64,000 nucleotides of DNA, taken from NCBI GenBank assembly GCA_020064725.1, contig JAGTWJ010000002.1:4712001-4776000 (forward strand), given 5' to 3'. Below the pieces are notes generated by a model. That model was given only the letters and a program-made list of their open reading frames with translations, was not told where the DNA came from and did not search any database. The position numbers and the translations under genes were made by a program. Position 1 is the first letter of the stretch. Each line of letters opens with the position of its first letter. This document shows positions 1-11,403 of the stretch, piece after piece. The DNA is from Drechslerella dactyloides. Its lineage: Eukaryota; Ascomycota; Orbiliomycetes; Orbiliales; Orbiliaceae.

Positions 1-973
1 GTCTATTGCGTTATTGGGTGTACAAGGAACAGTAAAATTTAATCAGGCCTTTTGCTTTGCGGCGCACGTCTGGATACGAGATTGGGCCCTTTTTTTGAGC
101 AATCAACATGCTATTTATTAATCATAAGTATCACAAACTTTGTTCTATAAACTGCTGCGGTTCAAAAGCAACCGACAGTATTGAATCTCTACTTTCACAT
201 TTTGTCCATCAACACGTAAATCGCATACTAGTCTCGTAGTGCTTACCCTAAGTTATTTTCTTATCTGCCGGAGGGATCCTAGTCTAGGCGCCCGCGAGGC
301 GGGCTGGAGCGCCCCCTCCAAGCCCCGCGATCGGTTCCTAGCAAACATGTTGGCAAGGAATACGAGCGCGCCTACGGTCACAGACGGCACACAATTTACA
401 GCACATGATTTTTGTTCCTACGTTAATCGGGTGCAACAGTTGTAGACCGAATTAATTTTGAATTCGTGATCGATGATAATGACAGAATAGAATACATAAT
501 ACATAATCATGAACAAGCTAGCTAAAGATCATATCCGTATCGTACTTACCATACACTCCATAGTCCTAATCGTAACCTTGATCATATCTCATATCTTCGT
601 AAATCATAACGTAACCTTCATAATCAAACAGGGAACTGGAAATGACAATCTCCAAACACAAAGATCAGGCTGGATCGATCGATCGCACAATCGCACCTAT
701 CGATAATACTTTACCAGATCCCGGGTCCGCAGCCCGCAGATCTGGTGTAACGTAACGCAACGTAACTACCAATTCATCCACTGACGTTGAGATCAAGTTG
801 CAACGCTTTTGCTCGTAAAAATACCACGCATCATACTAAAAGGCAAGAGAAAACAAGGCAAGCTGGCTTGTTAGGGATTCAGTGAGGCGGACATATCTGA
901 AATCGTAGAGTAGACCCATCCTCAAAGGAGTGGAGGGTAGTGCACCGGGCTATCGTGTGCAAGGAAGTGCCAA
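1..973. other. Intergenic, no gene seen
   Basis: A/T-rich DNA with only short open frames, most of which begin at non-ATG codons. It contains a short imperfect pentanucleotide array (gtaac/cgtaa units) at about 746-768, similar to a longer one near 51760. It lies 3' of the minus-strand gene that ends at 974 and may include that gene's 3' UTR. I see no RNA gene here. Confidence 0.6.
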
Positions 974-3133
974 TCAGTGCTTCTTCCGGCGGCTGCTACC
1001 TTCGGCGGCATCCCGGCTGCGACGCCACGCTTCACCAACGGGACTACATTCAATTGGCGTCGCATCTCGCCTTGACCGCATACGTCGAATGGGCACGGAC
1101 AGCGTCAGCTGCGGCACCATCGTCACAGGCTTGACCTCTCCGTTGGGCAGTCGTGTTGTAAGGTAGTATCTCCGCGCGGGCGTTGGGGGTGGGACGCGGT
1201 GGTAGCGCCGGCGGGGTGTTGGTGTCAGTTGTTGAGGGCGGGTGGAGGAGGCGGCGGATGAAGAGGATGAAGAGGAAGAGGAAGAGTCGGTGGAAGAGGT
1301 GGAGGCTTCAGAAGACTCGGAGGCGGTAGTAGCATCGGTGGAGGTGGAGTCAGCTGAGGTCGCCGAGGAGACGGAGATGATGGAGATGTGTCGGTTGCGT
1401 TTTTTCTCTTGAGAGGACCTCTCCTCTTCCTTCTGTTGCTTGAAGATTGGTTTTTCTACTTGTTTCTGCTTGTGTACTTTTTCTTCCCGTGGGGATTCTT
1501 GCGGTCGTGGCTCTTTTTCCTTCTGCTTCATTTCGGGTTTCTCTCTCTGCTTCATTTCGACTGGCTTTTGTTCTCGTTCCTGAGGCTGTGGCTTCACCTC
1601 TCTCGTTTCTCTTACCTCTCTTGACTCTTTCGGCTTTGATTCTTTCGATTCCTTGGGTCTTGTCTCTTTGGACTCTTTTGATACTGACGCCTTGGACTTG
1701 TGCTCTTTCTCTTCTTTCTGTGGCTTGGACTCCGACTTCCGCGGTTTCTCTTCTGTCCTCTCGGATCTCTTTTCGGACTTTTGCGGCTTCTCTTCAGTCT
1801 TCTCAGGCTTCTTTTCCGCCTTGCGCGGTTTTTCTTCCGGTTTCGACTGCTTTGGGGATTTCTGCTCCGTCGGTTGTTCCTTCGACTTCTTCTGCTCCTT
1901 CTTCGCTTCTTTCTTCTGCTCAGGTTCTTGCTCCTTCTTCTTCGACTTGGACTCCTTCTGTGACTCTAGTTTGGGCTCTTTCTTTGCCTCGGGCTTCTGC
2001 TCTTTGGGCTGCGACTTCTCTGGCTTCTGCTCTTTCTGCGTCTTCTGCTTCGTCTGCCTGCGCTCGTGCTGTCGCTCAAGCTCAGCCTCGATGTCTTTAT
2101 CTTCCCTTTCTTGCTCTTTCAGTTCTGCAAGGTTGTTCAGTTGTGACGACTCCATCTGCTCGGACTTCTGCACGGGCACGCTGCGGCGCTGAGCCTGGGC
2201 ATTCTGAGCGCTGGTGGCGGGGTTGGAGCCGACGCTGCTGCCACTCCAGCGCTTACAGAAGCGCTTCGACAGGCTTCTCGATGGGCTTGACGTCACCATC
2301 ATCGCCTGCTTCTCAGGGGATGGAGTAGTCTCCCTTACCGCCTGGGTGAATGTGAGTCTGGTAGGCGGCGGGCCCGGGGACAAGATCCGGAAGATCTTGT
2401 GGACACGTGGGGTCGTGTCGAGATCTAGAACCGCGGGGCCCGGGCTCGGATGGCCGGACAGGCGCTTCTCATCCACGCCCAGGTCCGGCGTCGGGCTGGT
2501 GAAATATTTTGGCGTACGGGACGCCCTCACACCCGGTGTGGGCGAACGGACGAGCTCCGAACGTCGCGATGTGGTAGCAACCGAGGCTATCGATCCGCTG
2601 CGCATATGACGGTGACCGCGCACGGGTGTCTGGGACCGCATTGGTGTCTGGCACCGCATCGGTGTTTGAGACCTCATCGGGGTCTGAGACCGCATCGGTG
2701 TTTGGGCCCGCACTGGCGTCTGCGCACGTGGAGGCACCGAAGCGGTGTGGTTGGAGACCACGCTTTCGTAGACGGGGGGCGGCGAAAGCGCTCCGGACCC
2801 GCGAACGACGACGGGAGGGTGGCTGGGTCTTGGGATCCCCGCAGTTCTAGGCATCAGGCTGAACTTTGGCCCCGGCCGAGCGGTGGTGGTGCTGGGCCGT
2901 GCATTCATCGCCTGCTTGATGGGTTTGTGAGGTGGGGTGATGAAGGTGCTGGGCGACTTTGCGAGTTCCATCTGGACTTCGAACGGGAGGTGAGAGATGC
3001 TAGGCGTCTCGCGACGGACCTCCATTGGTGCTGAGATCTTGATTTCTTTGGTAGAGCTGGAACTCGAATGTCGGCTGTGCCGACGGGGCGGGCGCGGGGC
3101 AGGCCGTCCAAAGCATGCTGCGAGGCAGGACAT
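974..3133 (-). CDS. Disordered Lys/Glu-rich protein with tandem TPxR repeats
   Basis: Single-exon frame of 719 codons from an ATG at 3133 to TGA at 974-976. I do not recognise the family. The protein starts MSCLAACFGR, with two cysteines near the N terminus that could be lipidated (inference). Residues 136-171 are six tandem copies of R-x-Q-T-P-(M/V). Residues about 335-580 are an extremely charged Lys/Glu/Gln tract with KPEK, EEKP and KESKE units. A Ser/Thr-rich run including about ten consecutive serines follows at about residues 590-630. The C-terminal 75 residues are more ordinary, with several Arg-rich patches. No membrane segment or enzymatic motif is visible. The whole protein is predicted disordered by composition. 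A scaffold or cytoskeleton- or cell-cycle-linked role is possible but is inference only. The plus-strand open frames across it are shadows of the repetitive codon use. Confidence 0.8.
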   Translation of the reverse strand: MSCLAACFGRPAPRPPRRHSRHSSSSSTKEIKISAPMEVRRETPSISHLPFEVQMELAKSPSTFITPPHKPIKQAMNARPSTTTARPGPKFSLMPRTAGIPRPSHPPVVVRGSGALSPPPVYESVVSNHTASVPPRAQTPVRAQTPMRSQTPMRSQTPMRCQTPMRSQTPVRGHRHMRSGSIASVATTSRRSELVRSPTPGVRASRTPKYFTSPTPDLGVDEKRLSGHPSPGPAVLDLDTTPRVHKIFRILSPGPPPTRLTFTQAVRETTPSPEKQAMMVTSSPSRSLSKRFCKRWSGSSVGSNPATSAQNAQAQRRSVPVQKSEQMESSQLNNLAELKEQEREDKDIEAELERQHERRQTKQKTQKEQKPEKSQPKEQKPEAKKEPKLESQKESKSKKKEQEPEQKKEAKKEQKKSKEQPTEQKSPKQSKPEEKPRKAEKKPEKTEEKPQKSEKRSERTEEKPRKSESKPQKEEKEHKSKASVSKESKETRPKESKESKPKESREVRETREVKPQPQEREQKPVEMKQREKPEMKQKEKEPRPQESPREEKVHKQKQVEKPIFKQQKEEERSSQEKKRNRHISIISVSSATSADSTSTDATTASESSEASTSSTDSSSSSSSSSSAASSTRPQQLTPTPRRRYHRVPPPTPARRYYLTTRLPNGEVKPVTMVPQLTLSVPIRRMRSRRDATPIECSPVGEAWRRSRDAAEGSSRRKKH
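2621..2728 (-). repeat. Six 18-bp coding repeats, T-P-x-R array
   Basis: Six in-frame 18-bp units encode R-(A/S/C)-Q-T-P-(M/V). Each unit followed by the Arg of the next gives T-P-x-R, the full CDK consensus (S/T-P-x-K/R). The DNA units differ at several third positions, so this is not a fresh slippage product. Confidence 0.9.
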
Positions 3134-6100
3134 TTTTGCTGAGATGTATCGTTACTGGTGGTATCGTAGACAGAGGTTTATAGACGTTTCGGGGCGTAAC
3201 CGGCGTGAGGAGATTCTACTCGATATGAGATTAATATTGATGAGCAAATTCGAATATACCGCTGAGAAGTGAGAGTTCGACGTTCAATGAGGGGCCTACC
3301 TAGAACTTTTATCCGAGTGGACCAGCTGGACGATAAGTCGACAGTATCGGACAATTTTCGAGTGGGATGTTAACGTTGTTGGATATATAACACTGACGAA
3401 TAGGCCGAGATGCAAGCAACCGCAGGTATAACGCTCTCTGTATAGATCTATGGATCTTGCAAGCGCAGGTTGGCCAGCCGCGATGGCAGAATTGTATAGT
3501 ATGTATAACGTCTCCAGAGAACGAGGCAGCCCGCTGGGGATAAAAGACTCCCAAGTGCAAGCCAGTTGGGAGATGAGCCCGGACTAGCGCAGTTGTAGCT
3601 ATATATCGCCAGCGAGATAGAGCAAGTTGGGAACCGAGGAGAAAATAAGGCCCGGCAACAGAAGCGCCAATGACCAAAAATGACCAAGCCGATGGGATCG
3701 GAACAGCTATAGCTGTGGCTCGGTATGGAGGGTACCGCGTAGAGAAGAAGGCAGCTCGTCTAGACAATTCGTAGAGGGGACGTGCTGAGGATGGAGGCGA
3801 CGCCAGACGAGTATTATACCCTTCCTCAATGCTATCTTATCCCTGGCATATTTTTTGTTTGTTTGGAGCTATCTGCTCGCTGGGATTCGTCTCGAACGTA
3901 GACCCATGTCGACTGTCAAGGATGTCGACAATTGGCTCGGCCTATGGAACGGTAGTCCGTGAGCCACAAAATCGACTCAAGGGTAAGCATGCGCTGCGGC
4001 AGCAGTATGATGACCGAGACCAGCTGCAGCTCCTTGCTGGTCACGGTTCCTTTGGTTCTCCACCGGCCTGCATGCGATCATGCAGCGGTGCTACACTTCG
4101 AATCCACGGTGTCCAGATTTTCATTTCGAGGGAACAATGCCCTATGGTCATGCGGGTTTGTGCCCGCTCATTTGGGGGGGTATTTTGGAGGGGACGATTT
4201 CCCTCGGGCATGCTAGGCAGAGGTGATCCTGGTCTCGAACTGACGGTAGCGAGGGCGAGGGTTTTGGCGAGCTCAAGCAGGCGTCGCGAGAGCCCGGATT
4301 GTGGCGGTGGGCCTCGACGCGACTTGGTTGAAAGAGGACACAGGGCGGTGACGATTCGATGGCGATATCGTGTGATATCGGTTGCATGTGGGGCTTCCCG
4401 CTGGGCTAGCTGCTTTGGGCCGACTAGCGGTCGTGATTGGCTCGCTGAGCTCTCGCCTGCAGTGTTCCACCTTGGTGAAATGGAGATGGCTTGCCTGCGG
4501 TCCTGTGATTGGTTGACTCGGGCTGGGATCATGCGATCCTGTGTCTAAGCGCTCATGCTTTAGTATTCGCCAGCCCTGTATTTATAGGAACAACAGCCAA
4601 CGTCCTGCATGAAGACTCGCATACCTAGTGCAGCAGAAGCTCGAATGGCCGGATTTTAGTCCCAATCGAGGGCGTAATTGATACAGCAACAGGCGTTTCA
4701 AAAATCCCGATTGTGGCGCGTGAAATTTGACTGGCGCGGTGTTGCGAGGCCGCGGCGTCGCCTGTGGCGGCATGGGCATGCCAACGCCATTCATGCTCGT
4801 CCGCAGAGTAATTTAACGAAACGGACCCGTACGGATCGTGATGGGCGATTTGGAATTTCAAAAGCACCACAATGGGGATTCGATCGTAGCTCGAGCTCGA
4901 GCTGGAGCAGAGAGATTGTGCGTGTTATGCGGCCTCTCAGATCTTAGGCTCCTGCATACATCATTTAATTTCGATTTCATATACCGAGTTCGCTGGCAAT
5001 GCAACGCAGCATCGAAGGATTTTTGCCATCTGCAACCGAGATTCTCGTATGGGGAACGGAGCTTGGGAGCTCAAAGCTCAAAAGAGAAGAAGAGAGCTTG
5101 AGCTTCGAGGTATAATTTGGCGTGCGTGGGTCCAATCACGGCTTCGTGAGCGATATTCCGGTGGGCTATTTCTTCCCCTTAATCAATGGTATATACGTAT
5201 TTCTAGGCTTAAGTTCAATGCGTCATTAACATCACCGAATTTGGTGCAATGCTTGAGCGTGTAGCATGGACCCATAAACTTGATTCTGGGAAAGCAGGCA
5301 ACTTGCCTCGATGCAACAGCTGGCCAGCGAAGCCGCTGCGCGATTTAGTTGGTGGGGAGTGTCGATGGCCAGCCAATACATGGACAGAGCTTAGTGAATG
5401 CCATATAGCCGTAGCTCCGAAGGCCAAAGCTAGTAGATAGGTAACTTGCAGCGGCTTCGATATACGCTATAGGTACCATGTTAGCTAACTTCCAACTCAA
5501 GCGAGTATATACGTATGCAGAGCGGGATATTCGGACACACCAACCGATATCATATCGATTCGAAAGATAGTCGAATATTGGTATACTACGGGCAGATGCA
5601 GCAGGGCCAGCCAGGGACGAGCAAGCCATCATCAGGCAGCCGCGGGGCGTCCTCGAGAATACGGTATCCACAGCTGAGCGAACACGTCGTTCTGCAGTCT
5701 TCGCGGTGTCGGGTGAAGATATGCCGGAAGCTGAAAAAGGCAAGTCTAAACCTGTCAAGTTAGTTGGATGTCGAACCCGGATGTCGTTAGCGGATGCAGT
5801 ACCTGAGCTTACCCGGTACCCCATAGAAAGCGCACTATAGGTGCATGTACCTCTTTGTAGCTGCGGTCGTCCATCGGCTTGGCGGTCCTCCACCACACTC
5901 ACGCCCTGCTCGCCACGATGACGCCTCCCCCTTTGAAAACTCGTCGAGCGACCTATCGGAAGATCCATTGCGGGTCCCCATCGAGTCAGCATGGTGTCTT
6001 CCACTAGCAGAGCTGTAACCGCGGTCGACACGCATCTCGTTAGGTGGATATCAAGGTCAGAACATTCCTTCATGACCAGTCGAATTCTCCGCAGCTACAG

Positions 6101-8859
6101 GGCTGACATTGAAGATCGGGTGGACCAGGGTTGGAAGCTTCGATAACGGATTGCATCGACGCCCCACGAGGAAGAGGCACTTGGCGTTCCTGAAACGCCA
6201 TCGATGTCTCCGATCTCGGGTCCTCGAATGGAAACCCTCGCACAGACGCTGTCTTCGGCGGGACAAGAAGCCATGCGAGACCAGGATCTGTCACTTCTAG
6301 CGACATTGACTTCTGTCTATTACCCTCCTTGGGCTCCGGAAGAGCAGACAGCACAAACTGCATCTTGCCGCAGGTCACCGTGTATTAATTGTTGAGAGGC
6401 AAAATTAAAACCTGAAACCTGTTGAATCGTCGGGGAACTGCCTCTCGAAAGACAGAGACGCTCATGCACGATGCAGACTAGCTGTGGAGACGTTTCGAGT
6501 GAAGCGGTGACAAAAGCCGCACGCTTCACGCCTCCCACCAAGCGCCTGTAACGTTGGTCGATCTTGAAAGGATGGCTCGTAGCGTGGAGACTCCGGGCAT
6601 GGCAGCATGAATCTCAGGTGATTTTGGAAAAAATTTTCACCATGATCACCAGCCTGCCGTCTTCGCGCTGGAAAATCATATAGCTATCTCATTGGCCACT
6701 ATTGAGGATGATAGAGCAGGCGGTTTACATCGGCGTCAAAGGAGCAGGATCGCCTTTGCCTCAGGTGATTCAAGGCAGCGCAAGGCATGCATGCATCGCT
6801 GCAAATATCGAGCTTGCAGGGCTCGCCGCTGAGAGTATCCTCCCGTTGAGATCAGGATATTCAAAGCTCTTTCTTCTGAAAATTCAAAGCCTCCGTAGAT
6901 CTGTACTCTATGGCAGCTGGTGCACAGCCCCGTATCCTCGTCATGAGCAGCTGAAATTCAGGTTGACCATGGTAGTACCTATCTGCGGGTTGCGTGGCAT
7001 GAACTTTCATGCGCATGCTAATATAATGCACCTCCGGGTCAGCTGACTAGAACGAAAGATATCGTATCAATCCCCTCGTAAGGTTGACCTGTACTACCCA
7101 CTCCTATAAGTATATCTTCCTACGTTCCGGTCTGAGCCGTTCAAATGCTCGACACAATTCCTTGTAGACCGGAAGCCGGACGCGCGTGGTTTTTATATTA
7201 TACGCCTGGGTTGTTCTACGAGCCAGAATGCTCTTCAACATACCACATACAATCAAATTTGGCCAGCTTGGCTGAAAATCTTTGCTTTCGGCTCATTATC
7301 AACCTTTCTCCCACTTATCCTTTCCTCTTGTGCGTTTATAAGAAGCCAGTCTTCGGTCCATGCCTTTCTGTTCCCTCTTTAGGGTACGTGGAGTGACTCG
7401 AGCTGAGCTATACAACTATGCCATCATATTATGATCATGTGTTAGCTCAACGGGGGAAAGAACTCGACGAACGGCGTCCTTGAGAGCTAGCTAGCTGTCT
7501 AGCTCTCCTTTGTTGCATTATGTATATGGTAGCCTTTAGCTAATGATCAAATGGAGCTCCAGAGCTCAGCTTTAAATTAAAAATTCCTGAAAGCTGGAGC
7601 TAAGCTCAGCAAGCTTGCTTTATCGATTCCCATTCTTGTGTGTTACGTTTTGATCAATTGAGTTGCGAACAAGCGGCCACCTCGGCACGGCCACTTTTAC
7701 CATTCGGTGCTGCTTTAGCGACCCGCAAGCTGGAAACCCGGTTGCTAGATAGACACGAGACCCCGAGGGAGAGATTGTGTAAATACCGGCTGCTAAGACT
7801 TCTTCTTTCATCCGGCCGGCGCTTAACTTTATAACCTCTGGATATCACCACCGTTGGAAGGATCTATCGCTCTACCGGGTTCTGTTTCCGTTTCAAAAAA
7901 TTCTTTTCTGGTACTGTTTTTCACACGTTATTTCCTTGGAAAACGGAATATTGTGCGCGACCTATAGAAGACTCACAATGTCTTTGTTCGTTCTTGTTCG
8001 AACTGTCCATGAGTTCACGAGTTTTCAATCGTTCAAGCAATTGCAAAAGCTGGTTCGTCGCCCGAGCCTGGGTGCCGTCCGTGTATCATAGAAGAGCATG
8101 GGCTTGGTGTGTCGCTAGTAGAGCAGACATCGGAATACACACTGATTCATCAAGAACAAGCACCACAAGCCGTTGATTTGGGTCGGCATCGTCCGTGATC
8201 CGGATCCTGACATTGATTGAAGATGGGAATACCCAGGGAACTGTCTTCGAGAGATTCGTGGGATGTAAAGTAGCATCACGTGGGCGCGGCATCGTGGCGA
8301 CGCGGCGCGGTGGTTTTGCGTTGCGACGTGTGTTGCTCGGCCTGGCAGCACGTTGCCCCGCCGACGGTCCCGCTGGCACCGCATCGCCAGGCGCGCATAA
8401 ACAAAGGCCAACGCATCTCAGCCGGCCGGCCAACAGCAACCGCAGCTGGCGACCGGACTTCAACTGCAGAACAATAACGCTCCGGCTTCACGATATCATC
8501 ACCACCTTCCCGCTGCTTCAAGACTCTCACGGACACGAACTAACGAACCCGACGCACGCCGAGCTCCCAACAGCGATCTTGTACGACTTACTTACAGAAG
8601 GAACAAGGACAAGGGCAGAGGTTCGCAGACCCGACGGACATCGCGATAGCACGGGTGTCGCTGTAGAGCTGGAGGCTGACGATTTGGCGATTTCTTTGTA
8701 CAGTTGCTGGCACATCCCACAATCCTGACGCGCGCCGTTACTCTATCGGCTGAGGATTCCAGCAATATCAAACTCGATCAAAGGTCCCCTCATACCTTCC
8801 CATTGAGAGCTGACCGTCCATAGGCTTTCCCTCAAGAGCGGCTGCTCTTTGCCCGAGAC
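3134..8859. other. 5.7 kb gene-poor region between divergent genes
   Basis: I find no gene I can support here. Two ATG-initiated open frames of moderate size occur (3829-4548 plus, 239 codons; 5345-6073 minus, 242 codons). Neither shows a recognisable domain, splice pattern or coding-like composition. Short inverted motifs rich in AGCT/CTAG occur around 7440-7620. The last few hundred bases before 8860 are probably promoter and leader of the downstream plus-strand gene. Confidence 0.55.
7482..7507. repeat. Perfect 9-bp inverted repeat, 8-nt loop
   Basis: The arms gagagctag (7482-7490) and ctagctctc (7499-7507) are exact reverse complements around an 8-nt loop. The loop itself contains CTAGCT. 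It sits far from any gene, and no function is implied by context. Confidence 0.7.
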
Positions 8860-10395
8860 ATGGCACCTGCGACATTCCCCTCCGCTGCCGAGATAAAAGA
8901 TGCAGCTATCGCCCTCTATGCCCGGTCCGTCAACGCCCTGTGGGCGTCGTCTGTCGACGCTGCGATGGCGGATAGCCTCGAGAAACGGGCCGCCTACGCC
9001 AAGCCACAAGACTTCTCCAAAGGTGTGATCGCTATCTTCGCTATCCTCGGAGCAGCAATGGCGGCCGCTGTCTGGTGGTTCTTCTTGAAAAAGGGCGGCT
9101 TCACATGGAAGGAAGAGGACTGGGATGACTATAAGTCCTCCGTCCTGCGGCGAAAAGGTCCGGACGGGAAGACCATCTCGTCGGGTAGCACCCGGGCGCC
9201 CGAGACCGTCGTCACCGACCTGACCTACCAGACCGAGGGCACGTACACCGAGCCACGGACCGAGAAACAGACTGCAGTCAGCGGTCGTGAGGTCCCGAAG
9301 GCGAAATGGGCGAAACCCAAGCGGAACAACAGCAAGAGGAGCATCACGTCCGGGTTCGACATATTCACCCGCTGGAGAAGGCGCGATCGCTCCCCCACAT
9401 CGACAAGCCGCGACCCGGACCTCGAGTCGTATGCAGACGAGGAACCGGCACGCATGAAATCCTACAACCCGCACCCGGTTCAGGCCCCATCTATCATCAG
9501 TGAATCGGACATGGGCTCCGAAGCCCAGCTGGAAAAGCGCGGGACAGCCTTCAACGGCGCCGGCCGACATCCGTCCCGCTACGCATACACCTACGCACGC
9601 ACCGACTCTTCCTCTGAAAAATCCTCACCAACGGGCCCTCGTCAATCCTCCAAGAAGTCCAAACGCTCGCCCTCGCATTCAACTTCGAAACGCGCGCCGG
9701 CACAGCACGCCGCCGCGCAACCGGAGCTGTCTACGATCGCTGACGAAACCGAATCTCGCCTGTCATTCGAGGCTGCGGACGACGCCGCTTTCACCGTTGT
9801 CTCCGAGCCCGTCTCCCGCCCTGATCCCGTCGTCACATCCCCACCCAAGGCGCTCGCAAAGGCATCGTCGAGAGCAGCCAAGAGCTACGCCTATCCCATG
9901 CCTGAATCCTCCCGCCGCATGTCGGCCTCCAGGAAACGGTCCGAATACTCCTCTCAAACCCGCAGCGGCCGCCGCGAGTCCGGAGGCACCTACCAGACCG
10001 CCAGCACCGACTCATCCGACAGCGAATGCCCCACCGATTGCTCCTGCTGCACGACCGACTCTGAAGAATCATCGTCCGATGACGACGATGATGTCAGCAC
10101 CAATCTGTCCCACCAATTTAGGGAGTCCGCCCGTGGTGATCTGGGAACAAAGGTCTACAATCACCCGCTCAGCCTCGGTCTAGCCCCCAAGAGGATCAGC
10201 TCGCCAGCTCCAGCGGAACATCTGATAATCGGCAAGCAGCGCGGGAAGCCCGGCCAGAGCTCAGAACGACGAGTCATGGGCGCGCGCAGTTACCGACAAG
10301 AGAGCCGCGGCAGCCTTAGCAGTGACAGCGAAGGAGACAGCGGGAACGAGACGGTGACGTCGCGTGTCAGAAAGGCGTTGAACGGCAAGCGGTAA
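8860..10395 (+). CDS. Single-pass membrane protein, disordered tail
   Basis: Single-exon 511-codon frame starting at ATG 8860, the first ATG of the frame. A hydrophobic segment at residues about 54-76 (GVIAIFAILGAAMAAAVWWF) is followed by the basic stop-transfer KK. This suggests a short N-terminal lumenal or outside part of about 50 residues and a long cytosolic tail. Directly after the membrane segment comes an ordered-looking stretch, FTWKEEDWDDYKSSVLRRKG, then PDGKT. From memory, this juxtamembrane block recurs in uncharacterised filamentous-ascomycete proteins. The rest is Ser/Arg/Pro-rich and disordered, with an Asp/Ser cluster and a Cys-rich CPTDCSCCT patch at about residues 390-400. 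No enzyme motif is seen and the function is unknown. It converges on the minus-strand gene that ends at 11398. Confidence 0.85.
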   Translation: MAPATFPSAAEIKDAAIALYARSVNALWASSVDAAMADSLEKRAAYAKPQDFSKGVIAIFAILGAAMAAAVWWFFLKKGGFTWKEEDWDDYKSSVLRRKGPDGKTISSGSTRAPETVVTDLTYQTEGTYTEPRTEKQTAVSGREVPKAKWAKPKRNNSKRSITSGFDIFTRWRRRDRSPTSTSRDPDLESYADEEPARMKSYNPHPVQAPSIISESDMGSEAQLEKRGTAFNGAGRHPSRYAYTYARTDSSSEKSSPTGPRQSSKKSKRSPSHSTSKRAPAQHAAAQPELSTIADETESRLSFEAADDAAFTVVSEPVSRPDPVVTSPPKALAKASSRAAKSYAYPMPESSRRMSASRKRSEYSSQTRSGRRESGGTYQTASTDSSDSECPTDCSCCTTDSEESSSDDDDDVSTNLSHQFRESARGDLGTKVYNHPLSLGLAPKRISSPAPAEHLIIGKQRGKPGQSSERRVMGARSYRQESRGSLSSDSEGDSGNETVTSRVRKALNGKR

Positions 10396-11397
10396 AGTCC
10401 GTTTACCCGCGCCAGCTCCCCTACCCGTCTGCAAAGTAACGTAAACAGCTGCATGTGCGAGGGAGTCAGAATGATGATGGTTGATCTGTTGACGGTTGCT
10501 TGCCGCCTTGATTTCGGTTTGTTTGATTTTTATTATTACCTGTGGCGTCGAATTGGTTGGATGGATGGACGGATGGATATCATGCCTTGATTGATCTTGT
10601 TTTTTTATACGATACTTGCTGTCTCCTGCGTGCATGCCTGCTAGCTCTTTGCAATTGCTCTTTGGTCTCTCTCTTTATGTTTCCGAACATCTATCATTAA
10701 ACATTACAAAAAACGACTGCATGTATTCCCTTTGTTTTGATGTCCGGTGCAATTCAATGATTATATACACATGCCACCCATAAGTTCTTCCCAGTAGACG
10801 CATGCTCGGTATTCCCGCGGCGGGGTCGTAGTAGTTGATTATTGTAACTGATCTCGACGGACGAATCGGGAAATTTGATGGTCGCACAAAGAAGTGTCAC
10901 AAAAACAACACGCTCCAAACGGGACCCCTCGAGAGTAAAATGAAGAATACATGTATTTGATTAGTGCAGCAGGATAATGTCGCTATGCCGTACCAATGTA
11001 ATCTCGACGTATCTATTCTCTGCGTAGCGGTAACCAGACACTCGACAATCTTCCAAATTAAGTACTGTGGACAGCCACCCTCAGAGGTTGTAGATATCTA
11101 GACGTCCGAGCGCCATCCATAGCGAAGGCAGCGAAAGTTCGCCAAATCCCTTTCCCGATGAATTCATGAACTGTATTCAAACCTAGAGTGCTAGAGTCAG
11201 ACACGGAAGTTAACTGTAACCGTACACCATCAAAAGCGCCAATAAACCAAGGATCAATAAGAGCCAGCCAACAATCATATGTGCGGAAACCTATCCGGTG
11301 ATGCCAACTGCCAACCAAAACGCCGGTACCGCAGTCAAGCGTGCTATAAAACCACGTACGCATACCGTGTAACCGTTACAATCAATCAATCAATCAA
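10396..11397. other. Convergent intergenic spacer
   Basis: A spacer of about 1 kb between two convergent genes, expected to hold both 3' UTRs. It contains a GGAT-type tetranucleotide run near 10556-10578 and an ATCA array at its right edge. I see no coding frame or RNA gene. Confidence 0.6.
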
Positions 11398-11403
11398 TCA
11401 ATC
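11381..11403. repeat. ATCA tetranucleotide array over a stop codon
   Basis: Five ATCA units plus a partial unit. On the minus strand this reads (TTGA)n and contains the stop codon of the gene at 11398-13248. Because the period is 4, TGA appears in all three frames within 12 nt. Confidence 0.9.

Noticed and set aside
3829..4548. 239-codon plus-strand ATG frame with a hydrophobic N terminus
   Set aside because: The start resembles a signal peptide, but the rest has no coding-like character or recognised domain, and an overlapping frame is open on the other strand. Needs transcript evidence.
5345..6073. 242-codon minus-strand ATG frame
   Set aside because: No domain, no compositional coding signal and no context. 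It could be a decayed gene, but nothing in it can be named.
8195..8728. 177-codon plus-strand frame just upstream of the gene at 8860
   Set aside because: It starts at GTG, not ATG, and is more likely leader or promoter DNA of the next gene.
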